Shown here in pieces: positions 18,177 through 26,385 of a stretch of DNA of 64,000 bases (within the stretch, counting starts at the first letter, position 1; every line of letters starts with the position of its first letter). Source of the stretch: Nocardia camponoti (GTDB lineage Bacteria > Actinomycetota > Actinomycetes > Mycobacteriales > Mycobacteriaceae); assembly GCF_014646135.1 (NCBI RefSeq), contig NZ_BMMW01000003.1, positions 593,025-657,024 on the forward strand, in the 5' to 3' direction. The notes beneath the pieces are model-generated. The model made no database searches. It worked only from the letters and a program-made list of their open reading frames with translations, and had not been told where the DNA came from. Made by a program: the position numbers and the translations under genes.

Positions 18177-18791
18177 ATGGACAGTCCCCCAACTTCGCCC
18201 ACCGTGACGACGCTGTCGGAAGACGAGCTGAGTTCAACGGCCCAACGCGAACGCCGCAAGCGCATCCTCGATGCCACGCTCGCGCTCGCGTCGAAGGGTG
18301 GATACGACGCCGTGCAGATGCGCGCGGTCGCCGAACGCGCCGACGTCGCGGTCGGCACGCTTTACCGCTATTTCCCGTCGAAGGTGCACCTGCTCGTGTC
18401 GGCGCTCGCCCGCGAGTTCGAGCAGTTCGAAGGCAAACGCCGCCCACTTCCCGGCGACGGTCCGTCCGAGCGCATGCACACGCTGCTCACCCAAATCACC
18501 CGGATGATGCAGCGCGATCCGTTGCTCACCGAAGCGATGACGCGCGCGTTCATGTTCGCTGACGCGTCAGCGGCGGCCGAGGTCGACCGCGTCGGCAAGG
18601 TCATGGACCGCGTTTTCGCCCGCGCGATGAGCGACGGCGAACCAAGCGAACGCGACCTCGCCATCGCCCGCGTGATCTCGGATGTGTGGCTGTCGAACCT
18701 CGTCGCGTGGCTCACCCGCCGCGCATCGGCGACCGACGTCACCGCTCGCCTTGAGCTCACCGTCGACCTGTTGCTGAGCGATCGCCAATAA
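18177..18791 (+). CDS. kstR: TetR-family sterol catabolism repressor KstR
   Basis: 204 residues. The N-terminal helix-turn-helix (AQRERRKRILDATLALASKGGYDAVQM through VAVGTLYRYFPSK, shown here in parts) is nearly identical to M. tuberculosis KstR. The C-terminal ligand domain keeps LLTEAMTRAFMFADAS and ISDVWLSNLVAWLTRRASATD. In mycobacteria KstR is released from DNA by 3-oxo-cholestenoyl-CoA thioesters. ATG 18177 follows AAAGGG. An in-frame GTG at 18144 would suit a leaderless mRNA and cannot be excluded. It controls the operators at 2790 and 18117, and probably 44931. Confidence 0.96.
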   Translation: MDSPPTSPTVTTLSEDELSSTAQRERRKRILDATLALASKGGYDAVQMRAVAERADVAVGTLYRYFPSKVHLLVSALAREFEQFEGKRRPLPGDGPSERMHTLLTQITRMMQRDPLLTEAMTRAFMFADASAAAEVDRVGKVMDRVFARAMSDGEPSERDLAIARVISDVWLSNLVAWLTRRASATDVTARLELTVDLLLSDRQ

Positions 18792-18809
18792 CCTTCGTTA
18801 CGCTCGCGA

Positions 18810-18869
18810 GCGCGGGGGTTGTGGTTTGCACGTGAGTCGCTGGGTCGACTCGGACACAACCCGCCGCGC
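18810..18869. terminator. possible kstR terminator hairpin
   Basis: GCGCGGGGGTTGTG (18810-18823) pairs with CACAACCCGCCGCGC (18855-18869) with one bulge and a 31-nt loop, starting 19 nt after the kstR stop. A T-run follows about 26 nt later. Low certainty. Confidence 0.3.
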
Positions 18870-18933
18870 CGTCTGCGAGCTTCTCGCAACACAGTATTGT
18901 TTTTCGCGCCCCCTAAACATCCCCTCCCATCAC

Positions 18934-18939
18934 TAGGTT
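18934..18939 (+). promoter_or_regulatory. -10 box for leaderless trehalose-phosphatase/GH15 gene
   Basis: TAGGTT ends 6 nt before the GTG at 18946. No SD is present, which fits transcription starting at the initiation codon. Confidence 0.5.
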
Positions 18940-18945
18940 GGATGC

Positions 18946-21507
18946 GTGAGCGCACAGGATCTGCCCTTGGACGTCCGCCGTGCACTGGCTTCGGTCGCGC
19001 GCGTGCCGCGACTGCTGGTTGCTTCGGACTATGACGGCACTATCGCCCCCATCGTCAATGACCCGGCGAAAGCTTTTCCGCAACGAGAATCGGTGAGCGC
19101 GTTACGTGCGCTTGCTGGCATGGCAAACACCACCGCCGCGGTCATTTCCGGTCGTGCGCTTCGTGACCTCGCCGCCCTGTCGCGGCTGCCCGTCGAGGTG
19201 CAGTTGATCGGCAGTCACGGCTCCGAGTTCGACGTCGGTTTCGTGCATGCCATCGACAACGACGCGCGGCAGTTGCTCGCTGAAATCATCACCGAGTTCA
19301 ACAAGATCGCTGCCGAAAACCCCGGCGTGACAGTCGAAGCCAAGCCAGCGAGCGCCGCGCTGCATGTGCGCAACGCCGATCCCGAAATTGGGCGGCGCGC
19401 ACTCAATACCGTGCGCAAGGGTGCGGCGAAGTGGGTTGGCGTGCAGGTCACCGAGGGCAAAGCGGTGATCGAACTCGCGGTTATCCCCACCGACAAGGGC
19501 ACCGCGCTCGACACCATCCGCCACAACGAAAGTTCGTCGGCAGCAGTCTTTTTCGGTGACGACGTCACTGACGAGAAGGCGTTCCGCGTGCTTTCGGGCC
19601 CCGACGTCGGCATCAAAGTCGGTGAAGGCGAAAGCATTGCGAAGCTGCGGGTTTCGTCGACTGAAGATGTCGCGAAGGCGCTGGCGTTCCTCGCCGAAGA
19701 GCGTCGCATGTGGCTGGCTGGCGCATCGGCGCCGCGCATCGAACGCCTTTCGATGCTCGCGAGCCCGCGCTCGGTCGCGCTGCTGACCCCCGACGCAACC
19801 GTCACCTGGTTCTGCCACCCTGAACCCGACTCGGCCGCCGTCTTCGCGCATCTGCTCGGTGGCGACAGCGCTGGCCACTTCACCGTCGAGCCCGAGCGCC
19901 CCGGCTTGCCGCTTTCGCAGCGCTACGTCGACGGCACGATGACCGTCGAAACCCGTTGGTCCAGTTTGAAAGTCACCGATTACCTGCCGCATGATGTCGC
20001 GCCGAATCGCACCGACCTCACGCGCGTCATTACCGGCGACGCGAAGGCTGTCGTCACGTTCGCGCCGCAACCGGAGTTCGGCCAGGTCGCTGTGCGACTG
20101 GAGAAGGTCGCGAGCGGGTTGAAGGTCAAGGGCACCAACGATCCGATGGTCTTGCGGTCGCCGGGCGTTGAGTGGGACATCATTTCCGACGGCACATCAA
20201 CGGTCGCGAAGGCGGTTGTCGACCCGTCCGAAGGTCCGGTCGTGCTCGAATTGCGGTGCGGCACCGCCGATCTCGCGCCGTCGATGACGCCCGAACCAGC
20301 TCGTCGCGCCGAAGCCGAGAAGTACTGGTCGGAATGGGCTGCGGGACTGCACCTTCCGCCGTTGAAGCGCGATCTGATGAAGCGTTCTGCGCTCACCTTG
20401 CGCGGCTTGGTGCATCGCCCGTCGGGGTCGATCTTGGCTGCGGCAACCACCTCGCTGCCGGAAGACATTGGCGGCGTGCGCAACTGGGACTACCGCTACT
20501 GCTGGCTGCGCGACGCATCGCTCACCGCACAGTCGCTGGTGCGACTCGGTTCGCTCACCGAAGCCGACGAATTCCTCACCTGGGTACACAAGGTGCTCGC
20601 CACGCTCGCTGGCCCGGAACGCCTGCACCCGCTCTACACGATCTACGGCGAAACACTGCCGCCCGAGGCCGTCATCGACCTGCTGCCCGGGTACGCAGGT
20701 TCGCGGCCGGTGCGTGTTGGCAACGCGGCGAACATGCAGGTGCAGTTGGACGTGTTCGGCCCGATCGTCGACCTGATCACGTCGATGGCGCAGGAGCGGG
20801 AACGTCAGGGCAGCCCCAACGCGCTCCCCGACGCCGATTGGGAACTCGTGCATGCGATGGTTTCGGCGGTGCAGCGGCGCTGGCGTGAGCCTGACCACGG
20901 CATTTGGGAGATTCGCGGCAACCCGCGCCACCACGTTTACTCGAAGGTGATGGGCTGGCTCACCGTCGACCGCGCGCTTACCCTGGCGCGGCGGTTCGAC
21001 CGCCCAGTCGACCCCGAATGGGTCGCACTGCGCGAAGAGATCGCCGAGGAAGTCAAGGCCAAGGGCTGGAACGACGAGGTGCAGTCCTACACGGCGGCCT
21101 ACGACGGCACCGACCTGGACGCGGCGACACTGTGGATTGGCCTCAGCGGTTTGATCGAGCCGACCGACCCGCGCTTCGCCGCGACGGTCGTCGCCACCGA
21201 AGCCGAATTGCGTAGCGGCGCAACGGTTTACCGGTACCACCATGACGACGGCCTGCCTGGTGGCGAAGGCGGCTTCCACCTGTGTGCGGCCTGGTTGGTT
21301 GAGGCTTATCTGCTGATCGGTCGGCGTGACGACGCGGAAGCCTTGTTCGCGCAGCTCGTCGCGGCGGCGGGCCCGACGGGTTTGCTGAGCGAGGAATACG
21401 ACCCGGTCGCCGAGCGCAGCCTGGGCAACCACCCCCAGGCGTACAGCCACCTGGGCTTACTCCGCTGCGCACAGCTGTTGAGCGAGTCGGCGGAAGTGCT
21501 GGTCTAG
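18946..21507 (+). CDS. trehalose-6-phosphate phosphatase fused to GH15 (trehalase-like) domain
   Basis: 853 residues, two enzymes in one chain. Residues 1 to about 255 are a HAD-superfamily OtsB phosphatase: nucleophile motif SDYDGT (Asp28, Asp30) and FFGDDVTDEKAF (202-213). From about 265 on is a GH15 glucoamylase/trehalase: NWDYRYCWLRDAS (513-525), RVGNAANMQVQLD, and a late acidic motif LLSEEYDP. Mycobacterial GH15 enzymes of this type hydrolyse trehalose. The fusion would therefore take trehalose-6-P to trehalose and possibly on to glucose in the cytoplasm. No signal peptide. Monocistronic; a strong terminator follows. GTG start with leaderless-type promoter. Confidence 0.85.
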   Translation: MSAQDLPLDVRRALASVARVPRLLVASDYDGTIAPIVNDPAKAFPQRESVSALRALAGMANTTAAVISGRALRDLAALSRLPVEVQLIGSHGSEFDVGFVHAIDNDARQLLAEIITEFNKIAAENPGVTVEAKPASAALHVRNADPEIGRRALNTVRKGAAKWVGVQVTEGKAVIELAVIPTDKGTALDTIRHNESSSAAVFFGDDVTDEKAFRVLSGPDVGIKVGEGESIAKLRVSSTEDVAKALAFLAEERRMWLAGASAPRIERLSMLASPRSVALLTPDATVTWFCHPEPDSAAVFAHLLGGDSAGHFTVEPERPGLPLSQRYVDGTMTVETRWSSLKVTDYLPHDVAPNRTDLTRVITGDAKAVVTFAPQPEFGQVAVRLEKVASGLKVKGTNDPMVLRSPGVEWDIISDGTSTVAKAVVDPSEGPVVLELRCGTADLAPSMTPEPARRAEAEKYWSEWAAGLHLPPLKRDLMKRSALTLRGLVHRPSGSILAAATTSLPEDIGGVRNWDYRYCWLRDASLTAQSLVRLGSLTEADEFLTWVHKVLATLAGPERLHPLYTIYGETLPPEAVIDLLPGYAGSRPVRVGNAANMQVQLDVFGPIVDLITSMAQERERQGSPNALPDADWELVHAMVSAVQRRWREPDHGIWEIRGNPRHHVYSKVMGWLTVDRALTLARRFDRPVDPEWVALREEIAEEVKAKGWNDEVQSYTAAYDGTDLDAATLWIGLSGLIEPTDPRFAATVVATEAELRSGATVYRYHHDDGLPGGEGGFHLCAAWLVEAYLLIGRRDDAEALFAQLVAAAGPTGLLSEEYDPVAERSLGNHPQAYSHLGLLRCAQLLSESAEVLV

Positions 21508-21526
21508 CTAGGCGGACCCAACCCAC

Positions 21527-21602
21527 CAAGATCATCAGGCTCTGAGGGATTTTTCTACTCGACGTTTGTTTACCTCAGAGCCTGGTGATCTTGTTTTGTC
21601 TT
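21527..21602 (+). terminator. strong hairpin terminator after the GH15 fusion gene
   Basis: 21-bp arms (21527-21547 and 21573-21593) with one wobble position and a 25-nt loop, followed by the T-rich TTTTGTCTT. It starts 20 nt after the stop codon. Confidence 0.85.
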
Positions 21603-21646
21603 CCCCACCTAACCGGTTATCGACTGAGCGCTTGTCCTGCTACGCT

Positions 21647-21669
21647 ATAACGGAAACGATTCCCATTAT
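21647..21669. promoter_or_regulatory. Zur-box-like operator
   Basis: A 23-bp imperfect inverted repeat, ATAACGGAA-ACGAT-TCCCATTAT, lies 39 nt upstream of the zinc-binding lipoprotein gene. Its size and the AAACGATT centre resemble Fur-family Zur boxes of actinobacteria. The gene context supports zinc repression; the assignment is by resemblance only. Confidence 0.55.
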
Positions 21670-21707
21670 GATCTAGAGCAGATCCGTAGCTAGGCCAGGA
21701 GTACCGC

Positions 21708-22592
21708 GTGAGCAGTCGATTCACCCGCATCTGTGCAGCGTTGACGGCGGGAGCGGCAGCCACCGCTGTGCTCGCTGCCTGCGGTGGGAACAGCAAGGAC
21801 GACGGCACCATCGACGTCGTCGCGTCCACCTCGGCGTGGGGCTCGATCGCCACCGTGATCGCAGGCCCCGACGCCAAGGTCACCTCGATCGTCACCGATC
21901 CGGCCGCCGACCCGCATTCCTTCGAGACGACACCCGCCGACACCGCCAAGATTTCCGACGCTGACCTGGTTGTCTTCAACGGCGCGCACTATGACGAGTT
22001 CATCGAAAAGGCCATCGAAGGCAAGAAGAAGCCGAGCATCGAAGCCTTCGCGCTGCGTGCCGACAAGGCCGACGAGAACGAGCACGTCTGGTACGACATC
22101 CCGACCGTTTCCGCCGTCGCCGACCAGATCGCCGTCGAACTCGGCAAGCTCGACAGCGCGCACGCCGCCGGGTACACCGAGCGTGCGAACGCCTTCAAAA
22201 CGCAGCTGATCGGCATCAACACCGTCACCGCGAGCATCGCGACAGCACACGCCAACGCCCCGGTCGTGCAGACCGAGCCGATCGCGCACTACCTGCTCAA
22301 GGCCGCTGGCGTCGACGACCGCACGCCGCACGAGTTCCAGGAAGCGATCGAGCAGGAGACCGATCCGTCGCCCGCATCGGTTGCCGCGACGCGCGAGCTG
22401 CTCACGTCGAAGACCGCGAAGGCGCTCATCTACAACACCCAGACCCAGGACAAGATCACCAAGGACCTGCGCGACGTCGCCGCCGGTTCGCAGGTGCGCA
22501 TTGTCGAGGTCACCGAGACGCTGCCCGTCGGGCTCGACTACGTCGCATGGCTGACCGCCAACGCGAAGTCGCTCGCGCTCGCACTGCGCTGA
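21708..22592 (+). CDS. zinc ABC transporter substrate-binding lipoprotein (ZnuA/AztC type)
   Basis: 294 residues. Lipoprotein signal peptide with lipobox VLAAC, lipidated Cys25. Cluster A-I metal-binding fold with candidate ligands His70 (DPHSFE), His126 (EHVWYD) and His194 (EPIAHYLL). It lacks the long His-rich loop of E. coli ZnuA. It captures zinc, or possibly manganese, outside the membrane for the ATPase and permease encoded next. GTG start with AGGAG 7 nt upstream, behind a Zur-like box, so induction on zinc starvation is expected. Confidence 0.88.
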   Translation: MSSRFTRICAALTAGAAATAVLAACGGNSKDDGTIDVVASTSAWGSIATVIAGPDAKVTSIVTDPAADPHSFETTPADTAKISDADLVVFNGAHYDEFIEKAIEGKKKPSIEAFALRADKADENEHVWYDIPTVSAVADQIAVELGKLDSAHAAGYTERANAFKTQLIGINTVTASIATAHANAPVVQTEPIAHYLLKAAGVDDRTPHEFQEAIEQETDPSPASVAATRELLTSKTAKALIYNTQTQDKITKDLRDVAAGSQVRIVEVTETLPVGLDYVAWLTANAKSLALALR

Positions 22593-22632
22593 TCCGATGC
22601 TGATGTCCGCAACGCCCCGGAAGGGGGTCGCT

Positions 22633-23451
22633 ATGGGTGAAGTCGCAACGCGGGTGGAGACATCGGCGATCCAATTGCGTTCCGCGCGACTCTCTTTCGG
22701 TCAACGCACGCTATGGCGCGACCTCGACCTCGATGTCGCGCCGGGCGAGTTCATCGCCGTCCTCGGCCCCAACGGTTCGGGCAAAACGTCGCTGCTGAAT
22801 GTGCTGCTCGGCAAGCTCGCGCTTGAATCGGGCAGCGCTTCGGTTGCGGGAGTTGGTGCGCGCGTTGGCAATCCGGCGGTGGGCTACGTCCCGCAGCAGA
22901 AGACCATCGACGCTGGCGTGCAGTTGCGCGGCACCGACCTCGTTGGGCTTGGCGTTGACGGACATCGCTGGGGCATCGGCTTGCGCGGACGTCATGAACG
23001 AAAGCGCAAGGTAGACACCGCGATTGCGGCGGTTGGCGCTACCGCCTTCGCGCACAAATCGTTGGAAAAACTGTCTGGTGGCGAACAGCAACGGCTGCGT
23101 GTCGCCCAGGCGCTCGTCGGCGACCCGTCGGTGCTGCTGTGCGACGAACCACTGCTGAGCCTCGACCTCGCCAACCAGGCGCTCGTCGCGGAACTGGTCG
23201 ACAAACGTCGCCGCGAACACGAAACCGCCGTGCTCTTCGTGACGCACGAGATCAACCCAATCCTCCCCCTCGTCGACCGGATCCTGTACCTGGTCGACGG
23301 CGCGTTCCGCATCGGCACCCCCGACGAGGTGATGACGTCGGAAACCCTGTCCGAGCTGTACGGCACCGAGGTTGAGGTGCTGCGCGTGCGCGGCCGCCTC
23401 GTCGTCGTCGGCACGGGCGACGAACTAGACGCGCTTGGCGGGAAGCACTGA
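22633..23451 (+). CDS. metal ABC transporter ATPase
   Basis: 272 residues. Walker A GPNGSGKT (about residue 41), Q-loop VPQQKT, ABC signature LSGGEQQR, Walker B VLLCDEP, and switch His in FVTHEINP. Energises uptake by the following permease. ATG 22633 is preferred over an in-frame ATG at 22597 because AAGGGGG lies just upstream. The stop overlaps the permease ATG (TGATG). Substrate (zinc) is inferred from the neighbours. Confidence 0.9.
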   Translation: MGEVATRVETSAIQLRSARLSFGQRTLWRDLDLDVAPGEFIAVLGPNGSGKTSLLNVLLGKLALESGSASVAGVGARVGNPAVGYVPQQKTIDAGVQLRGTDLVGLGVDGHRWGIGLRGRHERKRKVDTAIAAVGATAFAHKSLEKLSGGEQQRLRVAQALVGDPSVLLCDEPLLSLDLANQALVAELVDKRRREHETAVLFVTHEINPILPLVDRILYLVDGAFRIGTPDEVMTSETLSELYGTEVEVLRVRGRLVVVGTGDELDALGGKH

Positions 23452-24317
23452 TGGAACGTCTGACCAAGCTCATGCATCAACTGCTCGACTTCAACACCAC
23501 CGCCAACCTGCTCACCTACGACTTCGTGCAGCAAGCGCTCATTGCCGCGCTGCTGCTCGGGCTGCTTGCCGGGCTCATCGGGCCGCTGATCGTCGCGCGA
23601 CAGATGTCGTTCGCCGTGCACGGCACCTCCGAACTGTCGTTGACCGGCGCGGCCGCCGCGCTGCTTGTCGGCGTCGGGGTTGGGTTTGGGGCGATTGTCG
23701 GGTCGGTGATCGCGGCTGTGCTGTTCGGGTGGCTAGGAAACCGTGCGCGCGAACGTGATTCGGTGATCGCGGTTGTCCTGTCGTTCGGGCTCGGGCTTTC
23801 CGTCCTTTTCCTCTGGCTCGCCCCCGACCGCGCTGGCTCGAAGTTTTCCCTGCTCACCGGCCAAGTCGCGAGCGTTGGGTACGACGGGCTCGCACTGCTC
23901 GTGACCTGCGCTGGCGGCGTGCTTGCCGTGCTCGCGGTGATCTATCGACCACTGCTCTTTGCGAGCACCGACCCCGAAGTCGCGATCGCGCGTGGGGTTC
24001 CCGTTCGCGCGCTTTCCGTTATTTTCGCTGTGCTGCTTGGCATTACGGCCGCGTTCGGCGTGCAGATCGTCGGCGCGTTGCTCGTGCTCGCGCTCCTCAT
24101 CACCCCCGCCGCAGCAGCCGCGCAGGTGACAGCGAGCCCGCTTCGTCAGACAGTCCTTTCGGTGATCTTCGCCGAGGTCGCAGCCGTCGGTGGACTCCTA
24201 CTTTCGCTCGCCCCTGGCGTCCCGGTGTCGACCTTCGTCACCGGCATCTCATTCACGATCTACCTGGTGTGCCGGGTGGTCGGCCAGCGCGACCGGAAAG
24301 TCGCGAAGGTCGGCTAA
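23451..24317 (+). CDS. metal ABC transporter permease (ABC-3 family)
   Basis: 288 residues with about eight transmembrane helices. The ABC-3 signature region GLIGPLIVARQMSFAVHGTS lies near residue 45, and LLVLALLITPAAAAAQ near 205, both typical of ZnuB/MntB permeases. It is translationally coupled to the ATPase by a TGATG junction. Last gene of the three-gene zinc uptake operon. The DNA after it drops in GC and belongs to the islet. Confidence 0.9.
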   Translation: MERLTKLMHQLLDFNTTANLLTYDFVQQALIAALLLGLLAGLIGPLIVARQMSFAVHGTSELSLTGAAAALLVGVGVGFGAIVGSVIAAVLFGWLGNRARERDSVIAVVLSFGLGLSVLFLWLAPDRAGSKFSLLTGQVASVGYDGLALLVTCAGGVLAVLAVIYRPLLFASTDPEVAIARGVPVRALSVIFAVLLGITAAFGVQIVGALLVLALLITPAAAAAQVTASPLRQTVLSVIFAEVAAVGGLLLSLAPGVPVSTFVTGISFTIYLVCRVVGQRDRKVAKVG

Positions 24318-24456
24318 CGCCCGCGTCACTTCTTGCTATAGCCCGACGCCGCCGCATGCACATCCCGCGCCTGCGAACGCGAGCACTGTGCGTGCTACTG
24401 GGAAATGATGTCGGTGGGATGCCATTCAAGGGGCCTGCATGGGTCAAATAGATTGC

Positions 24457-25023
24457 TCACTTGAGGGCATCCTTCGTGAGCATCAATATGCCTTCGCCGT
24501 CGTAAGCACCCACAAATACCGCCTCCAGCGCACTCGCCAGTGCGGAATACGAAATGGAGTCGCTACTACGGACCCAAGCTCGTACGGCGGGCACATCGCG
24601 AAAGACAAAACCACAGTACAGGAAGGTCGTGTCTTGACTTCTTAGCACGTCATCAAGCACGTTATCCGACTCACCAATAACACAGGTTGCGAAAATATCG
24701 TCGGACTTCACCACTGGCACGAACTGGTCGACGCCCGAGGGGCTATCCCAGGGACGCCGCATCGGTAGTTCCAGAACGAGTACACGGCCCGCGTAGCGGC
24801 TCGCAATTAGATTGCGAAACCCCGGCAAAGCAAACCCACCGACTGCAAATCGGAATTCGCAAATGTTCAGCACGTTGGCGTCCTCGGAAACTATCGCATA
24901 AACATTATGCAATCGTGAAGTTTCATCGGACAACCCCCGCGCAAGACCGAGTCCATGGACCAGAGATTCGCGCATGAAGTCCCGGCCGCTTTGATCGAGA
25001 CTGACGATACGCACAGGTTTCAC
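24457..25023 (-). CDS. orphan hypothetical protein A of the low-GC islet
   Basis: 188 residues, acidic, no signal peptide or transmembrane segment, no family recognised. GTG start with GGTGG upstream. Local GC is clearly lower than around it (for example, 24601-24660 is about 45%), a sign of transfer. Small soluble acidic proteins placed after truncated toxin genes are often immunity proteins, and the neighbouring gene at 25459 is in that situation. For this gene no toxin remnant could be recognised upstream, so the idea is weak. Confidence 0.55.
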   Translation of the reverse strand: MKPVRIVSLDQSGRDFMRESLVHGLGLARGLSDETSRLHNVYAIVSEDANVLNICEFRFAVGGFALPGFRNLIASRYAGRVLVLELPMRRPWDSPSGVDQFVPVVKSDDIFATCVIGESDNVLDDVLRSQDTTFLYCGFVFRDVPAVRAWVRSSDSISYSALASALEAVFVGAYDGEGILMLTKDALK

Positions 25024-25298
25024 TTAGGTACCACCGATCCGTGGGAGTCGATTCGATACTGCACTGCCAACGCCGCCGCCCACATGCGGCCCACCATCGC
25101 AGCCTGCCTCAACTCGTCGAGGCGATCAACTTCGGAAACTGCGGCTGGAACTTCGCTAACCGCGTCGGCCCGCAAGTTCCGCCCGCTGCCCACCGTCACA
25201 ACCGCACGAGCGGCCCACCACGACCAGTTGTTGGACTGGACCGACGGCATCCTGACCGCGCACTCGTTGCGTCCAGATTCCTGGCGTTCGGTCCGCAA

Positions 25299-25369
25299 TC
25301 CGCAAATACCTCAGCGGGCTGCCTCCCTCGCGAGAGTAGGATTTGCGCCCATGAGTTCGGAATTGCTCG
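25299..25369 (+). repeat. 71-bp direct repeat, copy 1
   Basis: Identical base for base to 26315-26385. It contains the echA -10 box and the first six codons of echA (MSSELL), separated from the rest of the gene by about 1 kb. Confidence 0.97.
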
Positions 25370-25455
25370 ATCGCTCGGTGCACCAGAATCGGCGAAGTCA
25401 TAGGCAGGTTCTTCACCAGGAGGCGGCGCGTCGAAAGTCGAAACGACTGTTATGA
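25351..25455 (+). pseudogene. truncated echA 5' copy running into unrelated DNA
   Basis: It begins with the echA start (MSSELL) inside the 71-bp repeat. It then diverges into a 34-residue, Arg/Gln/His-rich frame ending in TGA at 25453-25455. It keeps the duplicated TAGGAT promoter box, so it may be transcribed toward the opposing immunity-like gene. Its composition looks non-functional. Confidence 0.6.
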
Positions 25456-25458
25456 AGG

Positions 25459-26001
25459 TTACTCCATCGGCTCTACGTACGACGATTGAAGGACTTCGAA
25501 TCTAGAAGACCAACGTGGCAACTGGCTATTAAGGCTCTTCCAATCTGCATCGGCGTAGTCGGGAATTGAGTCGCTTACACCGATCGCATCGAGAAGATAG
25601 AACCTCGCCGCGACCCCGCGCACAATAAGCTCAGCACTCGGATGGAGCACGAAATTCACCGCAACCGCGTCCGAAATTGCGGTCAGGTTGCCGACCACGG
25701 AATAGGCAGTAAACCCGGTTCTCGATTTTACGCTATTCCATCCAAATAGCTGAGCACCGTCTACCACACACAGTACGGAATTCCCCGCACGAAACTGTAA
25801 TGCCGTCCTCGCCTCAAGAAGAATCGCAACCTTCCCCACGAGTGGCGACACGCGAATATCGAGTATCTGCATTTCCTGCAATGCATCGACTTCAGCGAGT
25901 GAGCCTTCATCGGTCATGCCGTCCCAAGTAGGCCGATCATCAGAAAAGGCCAGATCCTCAATCGTTATCATGAGATCGGGATTGGGCATGCGGATCGCCA
26001 T
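25459..26001 (-). CDS. immunity-type hypothetical protein B
   Basis: 180 residues, acidic, soluble. The sequence (EDLAFSDDRPTWDGMTDEGS, then a beta-rich middle) resembles small actinobacterial proteins found behind polymorphic toxins; no named domain is claimed. Its start overlaps by 44 nt a fragment with the look of a toxin C-terminus (25958-26206), the usual toxin-then-immunity layout. Start uncertain: ATG 26001, 25989 or 25971 are in frame. Lower GC than the flanks suggests acquisition. Immunity function is inferred. Confidence 0.6.
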   Translation of the reverse strand: MAIRMPNPDLMITIEDLAFSDDRPTWDGMTDEGSLAEVDALQEMQILDIRVSPLVGKVAILLEARTALQFRAGNSVLCVVDGAQLFGWNSVKSRTGFTAYSVVGNLTAISDAVAVNFVLHPSAELIVRGVAARFYLLDAIGVSDSIPDYADADWKSLNSQLPRWSSRFEVLQSSYVEPME

Positions 26002-26206
26002 TTTTCACAGTCTGTCCTGTCATGGGATTCACGGTTTGACCTGTCTGATTCATGTATACTACGTAGCCGTTTGGCTGAGGATACCTGCCCGAGGTTACCG
26101 GCTCCATCACTCGAACCTGTGTCACACGTGAGTCGAGACCAGCAGTACCACTTGGGATTGGGTAGGTCACTGCCAACCGCCACCGTCGCCACGGTACGCG
26201 CCGCAA
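25958..26206 (-). pseudogene. orphan polymorphic-toxin C-terminal fragment
   Basis: Open frame whose last roughly 57 residues read VRVMEPVTSGRYPQPNGY, then VVYMNQTGQTVNPMTGQTVK and a His/Asp tail. This Pro-Asn-Gly-Tyr, Asn-x-x-Gly-Gln, Asn-Pro-x-Thr-Gly pattern is typical of the very end of secreted polymorphic toxins in actinobacteria. No start region, export domain or repeat domain is joined to it. The upstream part merges into copy 2 of the imperfect repeat, so it is a displaced tail rather than a whole toxin. Confidence 0.5.
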
Positions 26207-26252
26207 GCGACGAACAGTTGTTGGACTGGACCGATGAGATCCTGACCGCGAC
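26197..26252 (+). repeat. imperfect repeat copy 2 (partner 25206-25260)
   Basis: Shares CAGTTGTTGGACTGGACCGA and ATCCTGACCGCG with copy 1, about 990 bp away. Both encode QLLDWTDxILTA on the plus strand. A different spacing to the 71-bp repeat (26 bp longer here) shows later indels. Probably the degraded 3' end of a duplicated gene. Confidence 0.75.
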
Positions 26253-26314
26253 TGCCTGCTGCTTCTGCGTGTTGCGAGACCGAGTGCCTCTAGCTTTCTA
26301 GTACTCGCCGGAAT

Positions 26315-26385
26315 TCCGCAAATACCTCAGCGGGCTGCCTCCCTCGCGAGAGTAGGATTTGCGCCCATGAGTTCGGAATTGCTCG
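26315..26385 (+). repeat. 71-bp direct repeat, copy 2 (echA promoter and start)
   Basis: Identical to 25299-25369. This is the functional copy, since the echA frame continues intact from it. Confidence 0.97.
26353..26358 (+). promoter_or_regulatory. -10 box of echA
   Basis: TAGGAT with 8 nt to the ATG and no SD, consistent with a leaderless mRNA. Duplicated at 25337-25342. Confidence 0.6.

Larger units (their letters stand above)
25024..25458. other. decayed spacer carrying copy 1 of the repeats
   Basis: 435 bp without a convincing intact gene. It holds copy 1 of an imperfect repeat (about 25206-25260) and copy 1 of the 71-bp perfect repeat (25299-25369). Read on the plus strand, 25195-25262 gives DQLLDWTDGILTA, nearly the same as at 26197-26252. 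That looks like the C-terminal tail of a lost gene. Confidence 0.6.

Noticed and set aside
24318..24456. Insertion sequence or integrase at the islet border
   Set aside because: No transposase motifs, terminal inverted repeats or att-like duplication were found; only the 71-bp and imperfect repeats within the islet.
25020..25298. 92-codon minus-strand frame just upstream of protein A, considered as a second toxin tail
   Set aside because: It overlaps the protein A start like a toxin would, but no toxin-like C-terminal pattern is visible and most of it is repeat.
24955..25455. 166-codon plus-strand open frame in the islet
   Set aside because: It joins antisense of the protein A gene, decayed repeat and the duplicated echA start in one frame. 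Composition shifts along its length and there is no start signal; only the repeat-derived parts look meaningful.
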